Positions 42,479 through 49,677 of a stretch of DNA of 64,000 nucleotides are shown here, piece by piece. A program made the position numbers and the translations under genes. Location: the NCBI RefSeq assembly GCF_004886325.1, contig NZ_QXFN01000001.1, positions 806,001-870,000 of the forward strand, read 5' to 3'. Under the pieces are notes generated by a model that worked only from the letters and a program-made list of their open reading frames with translations, searched no databases and was not told where the DNA came from. The DNA is from Cellulomonas telluris. GTDB lineage: Bacteria > Actinomycetota > Actinomycetes > Actinomycetales > Cellulomonadaceae. Each line of letters opens with the position of its first letter. Position 1 is the first letter of the stretch.

Positions 42479-42508
42479 TTGACCCCTCCCGGCCCTGTCG
42501 TTACGAAT
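42479..42508 (+). promoter_or_regulatory. Putative lanKC promoter
   Basis: TTGACC (42479-42484) and TACGAAT (42502-42508) are separated by 17 bases, close to the vegetative actinobacterial promoter pattern. Transcription would start near 42515, leaving a leader of about 38 bases with GAGGAG before the GTG start. Confidence 0.5.
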
Positions 42509-42552
42509 CGTCGCGTCGGCGGGCAGCCGACGGACGAGCCGAGGAGCGTGCG

Positions 42553-45210
42553 GTGGACACGAAGTACCTGGAGTACTGCTACGCGGACCCGAAGTTCTAC
42601 GACCTGCCGGTCGCGCGGCTCGGCGGTGCCACCGCGGTCCGCGCCTACCGGGTCGACGACGCGCGCGACTGGTCGGGGTGGCAGCGCGAGGTCCAGGGCG
42701 GGTGGCTGCACGTCATGCCGCGCGAGGCGCAGCTGCCGCGGCAGGGGTGGAAGATCCACTGCTCGGCCACCGCCGCGAACGCGCAGCACCTCCTGACGGA
42801 GGTGTCGGCGTACTGCCACGAGCACGGCGTCCCGTTCAAGCACCTGCCGACGTCGGTCGACCTGGTCCGCAGCAACGTCAAGTACGCGGCACGCGGGGGC
42901 AGCGGCAAGTTCATCACCGTCTACCCCCGCGACGACGCGCAGTGCCGCCGCGTCCTCGAGGACCTCGACGCCCGGATCGGCGGGGCCGACGGCCCGTACG
43001 TGCTCAGCGACCTGCGGTGGAACGCCGGCCCGTTGTACGTGCGCTACGGCGGCTTCGCGCTCGACCTGGTCCGCAGCGCGTCCGACGAGCTGGTGCCGGC
43101 GATCCTCGCGCCCGACGGCACGCTGGTGCCCGACGAGCGCACACCGGTCTTCCGGCCGCCCGCGTGGGTCGAGCTGCCCGACTTCGTGCGCGAGCAGATC
43201 GCCCGGCTCGGCTCGGCGGAGCGGCCCGACTCCTTCCCGTACGAGGTCACCGAGGCTCTCCACTTCTCCAACGGTGGCGGCATCTACAAGGCGCGCTCGC
43301 TCGCGGACGGCGACACGGTGGTGCTCAAGGAGGCGCGGCCGCACGCCGGCCTGAGCCCCGACGGCCGGGACGCGGTGCAGCGGCTCGAGCGCGAGGTCGA
43401 TCTGCTGCGGCGGTTCGCCGACGTGCCGGCGGTGGTCCGGTTCCGCGACCACCTCGTCGAGTCGGGGCACCACTTCCTCGTCGAGGAGCTCGTCGAGGGA
43501 CGCACGCTCAACAAGGAGATGGTGATGCGCACGCCGCTCGTGCGCGGCGACCAGACCCGCGCCGACCGCCTCGCCTACCGCGACTGGGTGCTCGACGTCG
43601 TCGAGCAGGTGGAGCGGACCGTCGCCCTCTTCCACGAGCGCGGCGTCGTGTACGGCGACCTGCACCCCAACAACCTCATCGTCGCCCCGGACGGCGCCGT
43701 ACGGTTCATCGACTTCGAGATGGCCTACGGCGTCGACGAGACGGACGTCGCCGCCGCCGGTGCACCGGGCTACATGCCGCCCGACGGGCGCACGGGCGTG
43801 CGCGCGGACCTCTACTCGCTCGCGTGCCTGCGCCTGGGCCTCCTGCTGCCGCTGACGGTCCTGCTGCCGTTGGACGAGCGCAAGCTGGAGCACCTCGTGG
43901 CGCGCGTGCAGGAGACGTTCGAGCTCGACGACGAGTACTGCGCGCGGATCCTGCGGGACGCCGCGGTCGACGCCCCGGGGCGCGGCGTGAGCCGGCGGGC
44001 GCAGCGCACGCGCGAGGTGGTGCACCGCTGGGACACCTCCCAGGCGGGGCTCGCGGTCATCTCCGAGCAGATCTCGCGCGGCGTGTGGGAGAACCTGGAC
44101 CTGTCGCGTCGCGACCGGGCGTTCCCCGGCGACATCCGGCAGTTCACCGAGAACGGCCTGGGCCTCGCGCACGGCGCCTGCGGCGTCCTGCTCGCCGCGC
44201 CGGGCGCGGCGCAGGCGCAGGACGACGTCCTCGACTGGGTGCTCGACGGTCTCGAGGGTCCGACGCCGGTGCCGCCGGGCTTCTACGACGGCCTCGCCGG
44301 CATCGCGTACACCGCGCGGCGGCTCGGGCGGGACGACGTCGCGGACCGGCTCGTCGCGCAGGTCGCCGACGTGCGGCTCGAGCTGCTGACGTCCGACCTC
44401 TACGGCGGGCTGGCCGGCATCGGCTGCTTCCTGCTCGAGGAGGCGCAGCACGGCGACGCGGTGGCCGTGCGGCCGGCCCTCGACCGCATCCGCACCGAGC
44501 TCGCCGCGCGGCTCGAGCGGCCTGCGGCGCACATCCGCGACGTCGACGGCGTGCCGACCGTCGAGACGGGCCGCGGCGGGCTGCTGTGGGGGCTGACGGG
44601 GCAGGCGCTGTTCTGGCTGCGCAGCCACGAGGTCCTCGGCGGGCGGGAGGACCTGGACCGCGCGGTGCGGGCGCTCGAGCAGGACCTGGCGCTGTGCGTG
44701 CCGTGCGCGGACGACAGCCTGCAGCTCAACGAGGGGTGGCGCACGCTGCCCTACGTGGCGAGCGGCTCGACGGGCGTCGGCCTGGTCCTGCTGCGAGCGC
44801 TCGAGCACGTCGAGCGGCCGGGGTGGGCGGAGGCGCTCGCGGGCATCGAGCGCGCGGTCCGCCCGGACTTCGTCGTGCAGTCGAACCTCCTGAACGGCCG
44901 CGCGGGGTTCGTCACCTTCCTCGGCCGGCTGCTCGACGCCGGCCGCGCGAGCGCACGCGCCGCCGACGACCTGGCGCGGCACGTCGACCAGCTCGGGACG
45001 TACGCGGTCGTGCACCGCACGGGCGTGCACTTCCCCGGCGAGCAGGTCATGCGCCTGTCGACGGACTGGGGCAGCGGCTCGGCGGGCGTGAAGGACGTGC
45101 TGGACGCCTACGCCCGGCGGCTCGCCGGCGCGTCGTGGTCGTCCGCGGTCCCGCTCCTCGGCCTCGACCCGCTCTACCCGGCGGCGCAGGACGTCAGCGC
45201 CGCCGCGTAG
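42553..45210 (+). CDS. lanKC: Class III lanthipeptide synthetase LanKC
   Basis: An 885-residue trifunctional enzyme that phosphorylates Ser/Thr, eliminates phosphate and cyclises. The lyase-like N-terminal region is at about 1-215. The kinase (about 220-490) has the glycine loop G-G-G-I-Y-K-A, lysine in V-V-L-K-E-A, catalytic Y-G-D-L-H-P-N-N and F-I-D-F-E. The LanC-like cyclase (about 530-880) has G-L-A-H-G-A-C-G, Y-G-G-L-A-G-I-G and W-G-L-T-G. The zinc-binding Cys/Cys-His of class I, II and IV cyclases is absent; L-N-G-R-A-G stands where C-H-G is expected. This identifies class III. The GTG at 42553 follows GAGGAG. Six precursor genes start 32 bases after its stop. Confidence 0.95.
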   Translation: MDTKYLEYCYADPKFYDLPVARLGGATAVRAYRVDDARDWSGWQREVQGGWLHVMPREAQLPRQGWKIHCSATAANAQHLLTEVSAYCHEHGVPFKHLPTSVDLVRSNVKYAARGGSGKFITVYPRDDAQCRRVLEDLDARIGGADGPYVLSDLRWNAGPLYVRYGGFALDLVRSASDELVPAILAPDGTLVPDERTPVFRPPAWVELPDFVREQIARLGSAERPDSFPYEVTEALHFSNGGGIYKARSLADGDTVVLKEARPHAGLSPDGRDAVQRLEREVDLLRRFADVPAVVRFRDHLVESGHHFLVEELVEGRTLNKEMVMRTPLVRGDQTRADRLAYRDWVLDVVEQVERTVALFHERGVVYGDLHPNNLIVAPDGAVRFIDFEMAYGVDETDVAAAGAPGYMPPDGRTGVRADLYSLACLRLGLLLPLTVLLPLDERKLEHLVARVQETFELDDEYCARILRDAAVDAPGRGVSRRAQRTREVVHRWDTSQAGLAVISEQISRGVWENLDLSRRDRAFPGDIRQFTENGLGLAHGACGVLLAAPGAAQAQDDVLDWVLDGLEGPTPVPPGFYDGLAGIAYTARRLGRDDVADRLVAQVADVRLELLTSDLYGGLAGIGCFLLEEAQHGDAVAVRPALDRIRTELAARLERPAAHIRDVDGVPTVETGRGGLLWGLTGQALFWLRSHEVLGGREDLDRAVRALEQDLALCVPCADDSLQLNEGWRTLPYVASGSTGVGLVLLRALEHVERPGWAEALAGIERAVRPDFVVQSNLLNGRAGFVTFLGRLLDAGRASARAADDLARHVDQLGTYAVVHRTGVHFPGEQVMRLSTDWGSGSAGVKDVLDAYARRLAGASWSSAVPLLGLDPLYPAAQDVSAAA

Positions 45211-45242
45211 CCACGACGACCGGAGAGGAGGGAGGTGACGAC

Positions 45243-45356
45243 GTGAGCTACATCCTCGACCTGCAGGGCTCGGCCACCGACCGCGAGCAGTCGCGCGACA
45301 TCAGCACGACCTCGAACTGGCTCTGCTACAGCACCACGAGCTGGTTCTTCTGCTGA
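45243..45356 (+). CDS. lanA1: Class III lanthipeptide precursor 1
   Basis: A 37-residue precursor with an excellent ribosome binding site (GGAGAGGAGGGAGG) before a GTG. The leader carries Y-I-L-D-L-Q (3-8), the class III recognition motif. The core has two S-x-x-S-x3-C motifs: S21/S24/C28 and S30/S33/C37, separated by one residue, as in SapB-type labionin or lanthionine rings. Cys37 is the last residue. An Arg lies at position 18, three before the first ring Ser. Aromatic fillers W26, W34, F35 and F36 make the core hydrophobic. Confidence 0.92.
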   Translation: MSYILDLQGSATDREQSRDISTTSNWLCYSTTSWFFC

Positions 45357-45391
45357 CACCCACCCTGCACGCCCGGAAGGAGGTGAGACCC

Positions 45392-45502
45392 ATGTACGTG
45401 CTGGACCTGCAGCGGCTGTCGGCCGACGAGGGCACCACGCGCGCTCCCAGCTCCAACAGCTGGTTCTTCTGCTTCAGCACCGGCAGCATCTTCGGCTGCT
45501 GA
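45392..45502 (+). CDS. lanA2: Class III lanthipeptide precursor 2
   Basis: A 36-residue precursor starting at an ATG after GGAAGGAGGTGAG. The leader has Y-V-L-D-L-Q (2-7). The ring motifs are S20/S23/C27 and S29/S32/C36, with C-terminal Cys. Arg17 is three residues before the first ring Ser, and Pro19 directly precedes the core. The Pro is notable because prolyl oligopeptidases cleave after proline. The core fillers W-F-F and I-F-G are hydrophobic. Confidence 0.92.
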   Translation: MYVLDLQRLSADEGTTRAPSSNSWFFCFSTGSIFGC

Positions 45503-45535
45503 GGTGCTCCCACCGTCCTGGAGGTACCGAACGCC

Positions 45536-45655
45536 ATGAACTTCGTCCTCGCACTGCAGCACCACGCCACCGACGACGCCGGCGACGACCGCCGCTGGAT
45601 CAGCAGCTGGAGCATCATCGGGTGCGCCAGCACGCTGAGCATCGGGGCCTGCTGA
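45536..45655 (+). CDS. lanA3: Class III lanthipeptide precursor 3
   Basis: A 39-residue precursor with GGAGG upstream of the ATG. The leader motif is F-V-L-A-L-Q (3-8), with Ala replacing the usual Asp. The ring motifs are S23/S26/C30 and S32/S35/C39. Two arginines, R19 and R20, precede the core, R20 being three residues before the first ring Ser. The stop is followed after two bases by the next precursor's start, indicating translational coupling. Confidence 0.9.
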   Translation: MNFVLALQHHATDDAGDDRRWISSWSIIGCASTLSIGAC

Positions 45656-45657
45656 GC

Positions 45658-45771
45658 ATGCAGTTCGTCCTCGACCTGCAGGGTCGCTCCGAGCAGGACG
45701 ACGACACCCGAGCTCTGAGCGTGCTCAGCCAGAGCTTCTGCCCGAGCACCCTCAGCCTCCTCTTCTGCTGA
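45658..45771 (+). CDS. lanA4: Class III lanthipeptide precursor 4
   Basis: A 37-residue precursor whose ATG lies two bases after the previous stop. It has no separate strong ribosome binding site, so coupled translation is likely. The leader motif is F-V-L-D-L-Q (3-8), followed by an acidic E-Q-D-D-D. The ring motifs are S21/S24/C28 and S30/S33/C37, with C-terminal Cys. Arg18 is three residues before the first ring Ser. The linker residue between the rings is Pro29, unique in the set. Confidence 0.9.
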   Translation: MQFVLDLQGRSEQDDDTRALSVLSQSFCPSTLSLLFC

Positions 45772-45841
45772 CACCGACCGGTGCCCGCAGACGTCCGTGC
45801 GGCGCCCGCGCCGCCTCGGGGAAGCGAGAGGAGGGAAGCAG

Positions 45842-45961
45842 ATGGGTTTCGTCCTCGACCTGCAGTCGTTCGACACGGAGTCGAACGACGCCGCACGCAG
45901 CATCGGCAGCACGATCAGCATCGCGCTGTGCGGCAGCACGGTCAGCGCCTTCTGGTGCTGA
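45842..45961 (+). CDS. lanA5: Class III lanthipeptide precursor 5
   Basis: A 39-residue precursor after the strong site GAGAGGAGGGAA. The leader motif is F-V-L-D-L-Q (3-8). The ring motifs are S23/S26/C30 and S32/S35/C39. Arg19 is four residues before the first ring Ser, with an extra Ser20 in between. The 70 bases before this gene are the largest gap in the array and hold no other frame with the leader motif. Confidence 0.92.
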   Translation: MGFVLDLQSFDTESNDAARSIGSTISIALCGSTVSAFWC

Positions 45962-45995
45962 CACCACCGACCACCACCACCGAACGGAGTGACCG

Positions 45996-46133
45996 ATGAA
46001 CTACGTCCTCAACCTGCAGGAGGCCGCGCCGGTCGTCGAGGCCGACGACGTGCGCAGCTGCAACCTCGTGAGCTTCGCGAGCTGCAGCATCTGTTCGCTC
46101 AGCGTGGCCAGCGTCGCGCTCTGCCTGGGCTGA
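45996..46133 (+). CDS. lanA6: Class III lanthipeptide precursor 6, cysteine-rich variant
   Basis: A 45-residue precursor, the longest and most divergent. The leader motif is Y-V-L-N-L-Q (3-8). Two S-x-x-S-x3-C motifs are present (S26/S29/C33 and S36/S39/C43), but the linker is two residues, the C-terminus is C-L-G, and extra cysteines C22 and C30 occur. Arg20 is six residues before the first ring Ser. The product could form an additional thioether or disulfide. CGGAGTG precedes the ATG. Confidence 0.88.
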   Translation: MNYVLNLQEAAPVVEADDVRSCNLVSFASCSICSLSVASVALCLG

Positions 46134-46157
46134 GCCGAGCCGGCCGAGCCCTCACCA

Positions 46158-46194
46158 GGTCGCACCGCCCGCGCGGAAGGCGGGCGGTGCGACC
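46158..46194 (+). terminator. Hairpin between the precursors and the exporter gene
   Basis: A perfect 15-bp stem (46158-46172 with 46180-46194) and a 7-base loop lie after the sixth precursor and 35 bases before the ABC exporter start. It may partly stop or protect the transcript, giving more precursor than transporter mRNA. Confidence 0.65.
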
Positions 46195-46229
46195 CCCCGA
46201 ATCTATCGCCCGACGTGCGAGGTGCCGCG

Positions 46230-48011
46230 ATGACCACCACCCCGACCCCCGTTGCCGTGCAGGACCGTGCCGGGCTGCCCTACGCGCTCGTGTGGCGCGT
46301 CGTCCGCCCGCAGCGAGGCCTGCTGGGCCTCGCCCTGCTGCTGTCCGTGGTGGTCGCCGTGCTCACGGTCGTGCAGCCGCGGTTCGTGCAGAGCGCCGTC
46401 GACGGCCTCATCGCCGGTCGGCCCGCGGCGGGCACGCTCGTGTGGCTCGCCGTGGTGACCGTCGTGGCGGCCGTCGCCGCGGGCCTGCAGGGCTACGTCA
46501 CCCAGCGTGCGTCGGAGACGTGCGCCCGGCTGCTGCGCGCCCGCGTCGTGCGCACCCTGCTGCGGGCGAGCGTCGAGGAGCACGACCGGGCCAACACCGC
46601 CGACGTGCTCGCGCGCGCCGTGTCCGACACGGCGCTCGTGCGCCTCATGGTCGCCGCCGGGCTGGTGCCGGTCGCGGGCGCGCTCGTCACCCTGGTCGGC
46701 ATCGTCGGGTTCATGGTCGCGCTCGACCCGCTGCTCGTGCTGGTCACGGTGAGCGTCGTGGCGATCGCGTGCCTGCTCGTCGCCCTCGTCGGCCGCACCG
46801 CGCGCGAGACGTCGCTGGAGGTCCAGGAGCGCACGGGCGCGTTCGCCGCGGCTCTCGAGCGCACGCTCGCCGGCATCCGCACCGTCAAGGCCTTCAACGC
46901 GGAGGACGTCGAGGAGCGCGCCGTCGAGCTCCGGTCCGGGCAGATGTGGAGCGCCAGCCTGCGCCTCGCGCGGCTCGTCGCGCTCGTCCAGCCCACCGTC
47001 AACCTGTGCATGCAGGCCGCGCTCGTCATCGTCGTGGTCGTCGGCGCGGCGCGCGTCGCCGACGGGCCGCTGGGCCTGGGCGGCCTGCTCGCCTACGTCA
47101 TGTACATGGTGCTGATGGTGGTGCCGGTCTCCACCCTCAGCCAGGCGTTCACGCAGCTGCAGATCGGCCGCGCGGCCCTCGCGCGGCTGCACGAGCTCGA
47201 CGCGATGGAGCCCGACGACCCGGCCGGCGACGCCGCCGACCGGCCGGGGCCCGCACCGGAGCCGGCGGACGACGTGCACCTCGAGCTGCGCCACGTCGAC
47301 CTCGCGTACGAGCCGGGGCGTCCGGTCCTGCGCGACGTGAGCCTGCGCGTGCGCCGCGGGGAGAAGGTGGCCGTGGTCGGGCGGTCGGGCTCCGGGAAGA
47401 CGTCGATCATCGAGCTCGTCGAGGGCTTCTACGAGCCCGACGCGGGCGAGGTGCTGCTGGACGGCGTGCCGCTGGACGCGTTGGGTCGCCGCGCCGCCCG
47501 CGCGCGCATCGCGTACGTGCCGCAGGACCCCGCGGTGCTCACCGGCACCCTGCGCGAGAACCTGACGATGGGCCGCACGGACCTGGACGACGCCGCGCTC
47601 GTCGACGTGCTGCGGCGGGTGGGGCTGGCGGAGCTCGTCGAGCGGTCCGCGCAGGCCCTCGACGCGGACCTCGGGCAGGCGGGCGTCACGCTGTCCGGCG
47701 GCCAGCGCCAGCGCCTCGCGTGGGCCCGCGTGCTCCTGTCGCCCGCGCGGCTGGTGCTGCTGGACGAGCCGACGTCGAACCTCGACCCGGGCACGGAGGC
47801 GCTCATGACCGAGCTGCTCGCCGAGCACGGGCGGGACCGCACCGTCGTGACGGTCACGCACCGGCCCGAGACGGTCCGGACGGCGGACCGCGTCCTCGTC
47901 GTCGACGAGGGCGTCGTCACCGCGTACGAGTCGTGGGACCACGTGCGGCGCGCGTGCCCGCAGCTCGGCGACGTCGCGCTCGACGACCGGCTCGTCACGG
48001 AGGCGGCATGA
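46230..48011 (+). CDS. lanT: ABC exporter with fused membrane and ATPase domains (LanT-like)
   Basis: A 593-residue type I ABC half-transporter. Six membrane helices lie between about 25 and 320, and the ATPase domain is at about 350-580. It has Walker A G-R-S-G-S-G-K-T, signature L-S-G-G-Q-R-Q-R, Walker B V-L-L-D-E-P-T and the H-loop V-T-H-R-P. It lacks an N-terminal C39 peptidase domain, so leader removal must be done elsewhere, consistent with the S9 protease. Position and type match RamA/RamB-like exporters of SapB-type clusters. Its stop overlaps the next start as ATGA. Confidence 0.9.
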   Translation: MTTTPTPVAVQDRAGLPYALVWRVVRPQRGLLGLALLLSVVVAVLTVVQPRFVQSAVDGLIAGRPAAGTLVWLAVVTVVAAVAAGLQGYVTQRASETCARLLRARVVRTLLRASVEEHDRANTADVLARAVSDTALVRLMVAAGLVPVAGALVTLVGIVGFMVALDPLLVLVTVSVVAIACLLVALVGRTARETSLEVQERTGAFAAALERTLAGIRTVKAFNAEDVEERAVELRSGQMWSASLRLARLVALVQPTVNLCMQAALVIVVVVGAARVADGPLGLGGLLAYVMYMVLMVVPVSTLSQAFTQLQIGRAALARLHELDAMEPDDPAGDAADRPGPAPEPADDVHLELRHVDLAYEPGRPVLRDVSLRVRRGEKVAVVGRSGSGKTSIIELVEGFYEPDAGEVLLDGVPLDALGRRAARARIAYVPQDPAVLTGTLRENLTMGRTDLDDAALVDVLRRVGLAELVERSAQALDADLGQAGVTLSGGQRQRLAWARVLLSPARLVLLDEPTSNLDPGTEALMTELLAEHGRDRTVVTVTHRPETVRTADRVLVVDEGVVTAYESWDHVRRACPQLGDVALDDRLVTEAA

Positions 48012-48760
48012 GCGCCGGCGGCGTCGTGACGGCGGAGGCGGTGGCCGTGCGCGGCCTCGTCAAGCGGTACGACGGCCGCACGGTGCTCGACGGCGTGACC
48101 TTCGTGGCGCCGCACGGCACGGTCGTCGGGCTGCTGGGACCCAACGGCTCGGGCAAGTCCACCACGGTCCGGGTGCTGCTCGGCCTCGCCGCGGCCGACG
48201 AGGGCACGGCGACCGTCGAGGGGCGCACGTACCGGGAGCTGCCGGAGCCGTCGGTGGTGGGCGCGATGGGCGAGGACCTGGGCCTGCACCCGCGGCACAC
48301 CGCGCGCGAGCACCTGCGGGTGCTCGCGGCCGAGCGCGGCGTGCCGGTCGCGCGCGTGGACGAGGTGCTGGCCGAGGTCGGGCTGGCCGAGGCCGCGCGG
48401 CGGCGCATCGGCACGTTCTCGCTGGGCATGCGGCAGCGCCTCGGCGTGGCGGGCGCGCTGCTCGCGCACCCGCGGGTGCTCGTGCTGGACGAGCCGGCGA
48501 ACGGGCTGGACCCCGAGGCGGTGGTGTGGCTGCGCGGCCTCCTGCGCCGGTTCGCGGCCGCCGGCGGCACCGTCCTGCTCACGAGCCACCAGCTCGCCGA
48601 GCTCGAGCGCGTCGTCGACGCCCTCGTCGTGATCGACGGCGGCCGGGTGGTCGCCGCCGGGCTCCTGCAGGACCTCGTCGGGCCGGACGGCCTGGAGGCG
48701 TTCTACCTGCGCGTGCTCGGTCGCGTGCCGGACGTCCGCGCGGGCGGGGGTGCGGCATGA
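48008..48760 (+). CDS. ABC transporter ATPase (LanF-like)
   Basis: A 250-residue ABC-2-type ATPase. Walker A is G-P-N-G-S-G-K-S-T, the signature is F-S-L-G-M-R-Q-R-L, Walker B is V-L-V-L-D-E-P-A-N-G-L-D-P, and the H-loop is L-T-S-H-Q. This type drives antibiotic export or self-protection, as LanFEG/BcrA ATPases do. It is coupled by ATGA overlaps both to the exporter before it and to the membrane subunit after it. The role in lanthipeptide immunity or export is inferred from the operon. Confidence 0.9.
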   Translation: MSAGGVVTAEAVAVRGLVKRYDGRTVLDGVTFVAPHGTVVGLLGPNGSGKSTTVRVLLGLAAADEGTATVEGRTYRELPEPSVVGAMGEDLGLHPRHTAREHLRVLAAERGVPVARVDEVLAEVGLAEAARRRIGTFSLGMRQRLGVAGALLAHPRVLVLDEPANGLDPEAVVWLRGLLRRFAAAGGTVLLTSHQLAELERVVDALVVIDGGRVVAAGLLQDLVGPDGLEAFYLRVLGRVPDVRAGGGAA

Positions 48761-49629
48761 TCCGGGGCGCCCTCCTGCGGGTCCGCTTCTCGCGCGCCGC
48801 GCGCGTGGTGGCCGTCGTCGCCGGCGTGGTCCTGGTCGGGCAGGCCCTCCTGCTCGTGACGCTGCCCCTGCTCGTCGACGCGCTCATCGGCCTGAACGAC
48901 GTCGTGCCCAACGCCACCGAGGCGGACCGCATGACGGCCGAGCAGCGCGCGCAGCTGGGTCTCGACCAGGTGGGCGTCCAGCTCGCGGCGGCGGACCTCA
49001 CGGGCGGCGCGGGCACCGGCCTCGCGGTGGGCGCCGTGCTGGCCGCGGTGGTCGCCGCGCTCGTGGTGGGCAACGAGTTCCGCCGCGGGTCCGTGGTGGC
49101 GTCGTTCCTCGCCGAGCCCCGCCGCGGGCGCGTCGTCGGGGCCTCGCTCGTCGGCCTCGTCGTGCCGGTGGTCGCCGCGGGCGCCGTGCTCGCCGTGGCC
49201 CGGGGCCTGGTGCTGCTGCTCGGTGCGCGTCTGCAGGGCGTCGGGCTGCGTCTCGGCGCGGCGGAGCTGGCCGGCGTGTGGGTACGGGGGGTGGTGGCGC
49301 TGGTGCTCGTGACGGCCGCTGCCGCCGGCCTGGCGTTCCTCGTCCGGTCGGCCGGGGTGGCGATCGGGGTCGTCGCGGGTGTCGCCGTGCTCGAGTCGAG
49401 CGTGCGGCCCCTGCTGGCGCTCCTCGTGGACGGCGTCACGGTCGCCGACGCGCTGCCGTTCGGCCTCGTCACGGACGCCGTCGCGCTGCCTGCGGCGGGC
49501 CCGCAGGTGCTGCCGGAGGGCGCGCTGCCGCCCGGGACGGCGCTCGGGATCCTGCTCGCGTGGGCCGTCGTGCTCGTCGGGGCGGCGTGGTGGCGCACGG
49601 AGCGCACGGACGTGCCCGTCCGCGGCTGA
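48757..49629 (+). CDS. ABC-2-type permease subunit
   Basis: A 290-residue membrane protein with about six helices. It starts M-I-R-G-A-L-L-R-V-R-F-S and then has the first helix. A long extracellular loop (about 45-85) contains T-E-A-D-R-M-T-A-E-Q, and V-V-G-N-E-F-R-R-G-S-V is typical of ABC-2 permeases before the second helix. It pairs with the preceding ATPase, which it overlaps by four bases. It is probably the last gene of the lanthipeptide operon; the ArsR-family gene that follows has its own promoter. Confidence 0.85.
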   Translation: MIRGALLRVRFSRAARVVAVVAGVVLVGQALLLVTLPLLVDALIGLNDVVPNATEADRMTAEQRAQLGLDQVGVQLAAADLTGGAGTGLAVGAVLAAVVAALVVGNEFRRGSVVASFLAEPRRGRVVGASLVGLVVPVVAAGAVLAVARGLVLLLGARLQGVGLRLGAAELAGVWVRGVVALVLVTAAAAGLAFLVRSAGVAIGVVAGVAVLESSVRPLLALLVDGVTVADALPFGLVTDAVALPAAGPQVLPEGALPPGTALGILLAWAVVLVGAAWWRTERTDVPVRG

Positions 49630-49654
49630 CCGTGCGCGTTGGGGCGGCGCGGCG

Positions 49655-49677
49655 TAGTATTTCGGTGTGTCGCGAAA
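49655..49677 (+). promoter_or_regulatory. Leaderless promoter and operator of the ArsR-family gene
   Basis: TAGTAT (49655-49660) ends six bases before the GTG start at 49667, so the mRNA should begin at or next to the start codon. TTTCG (49660-49664) and CGAAA (49673-49677) form an inverted repeat spanning the start, fitting autorepression by the encoded ArsR-type protein. Confidence 0.5.

Larger units (their letters stand above)
42227..42552. other. 326-base divergent control region of the lanthipeptide locus
   Basis: It separates the kinase operon from the synthetase operon. It holds a hairpin in the kinase leader (42256-42285) and a putative sigma-70-type promoter for lanKC (42479-42508). 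The rest is GC-rich with no gene. Confidence 0.7.

Noticed and set aside
42553-45210. Class IV synthetase (LanL) for the lanthipeptide gene
   Set aside because: The cyclase domain lacks the zinc-binding Cys/Cys-His residues required in class IV, so class III fits.
45326-45967. Minus-strand frames overlapping the precursor array
   Set aside because: They run opposite six motif-bearing precursors with good ribosome binding sites and have no domain support.
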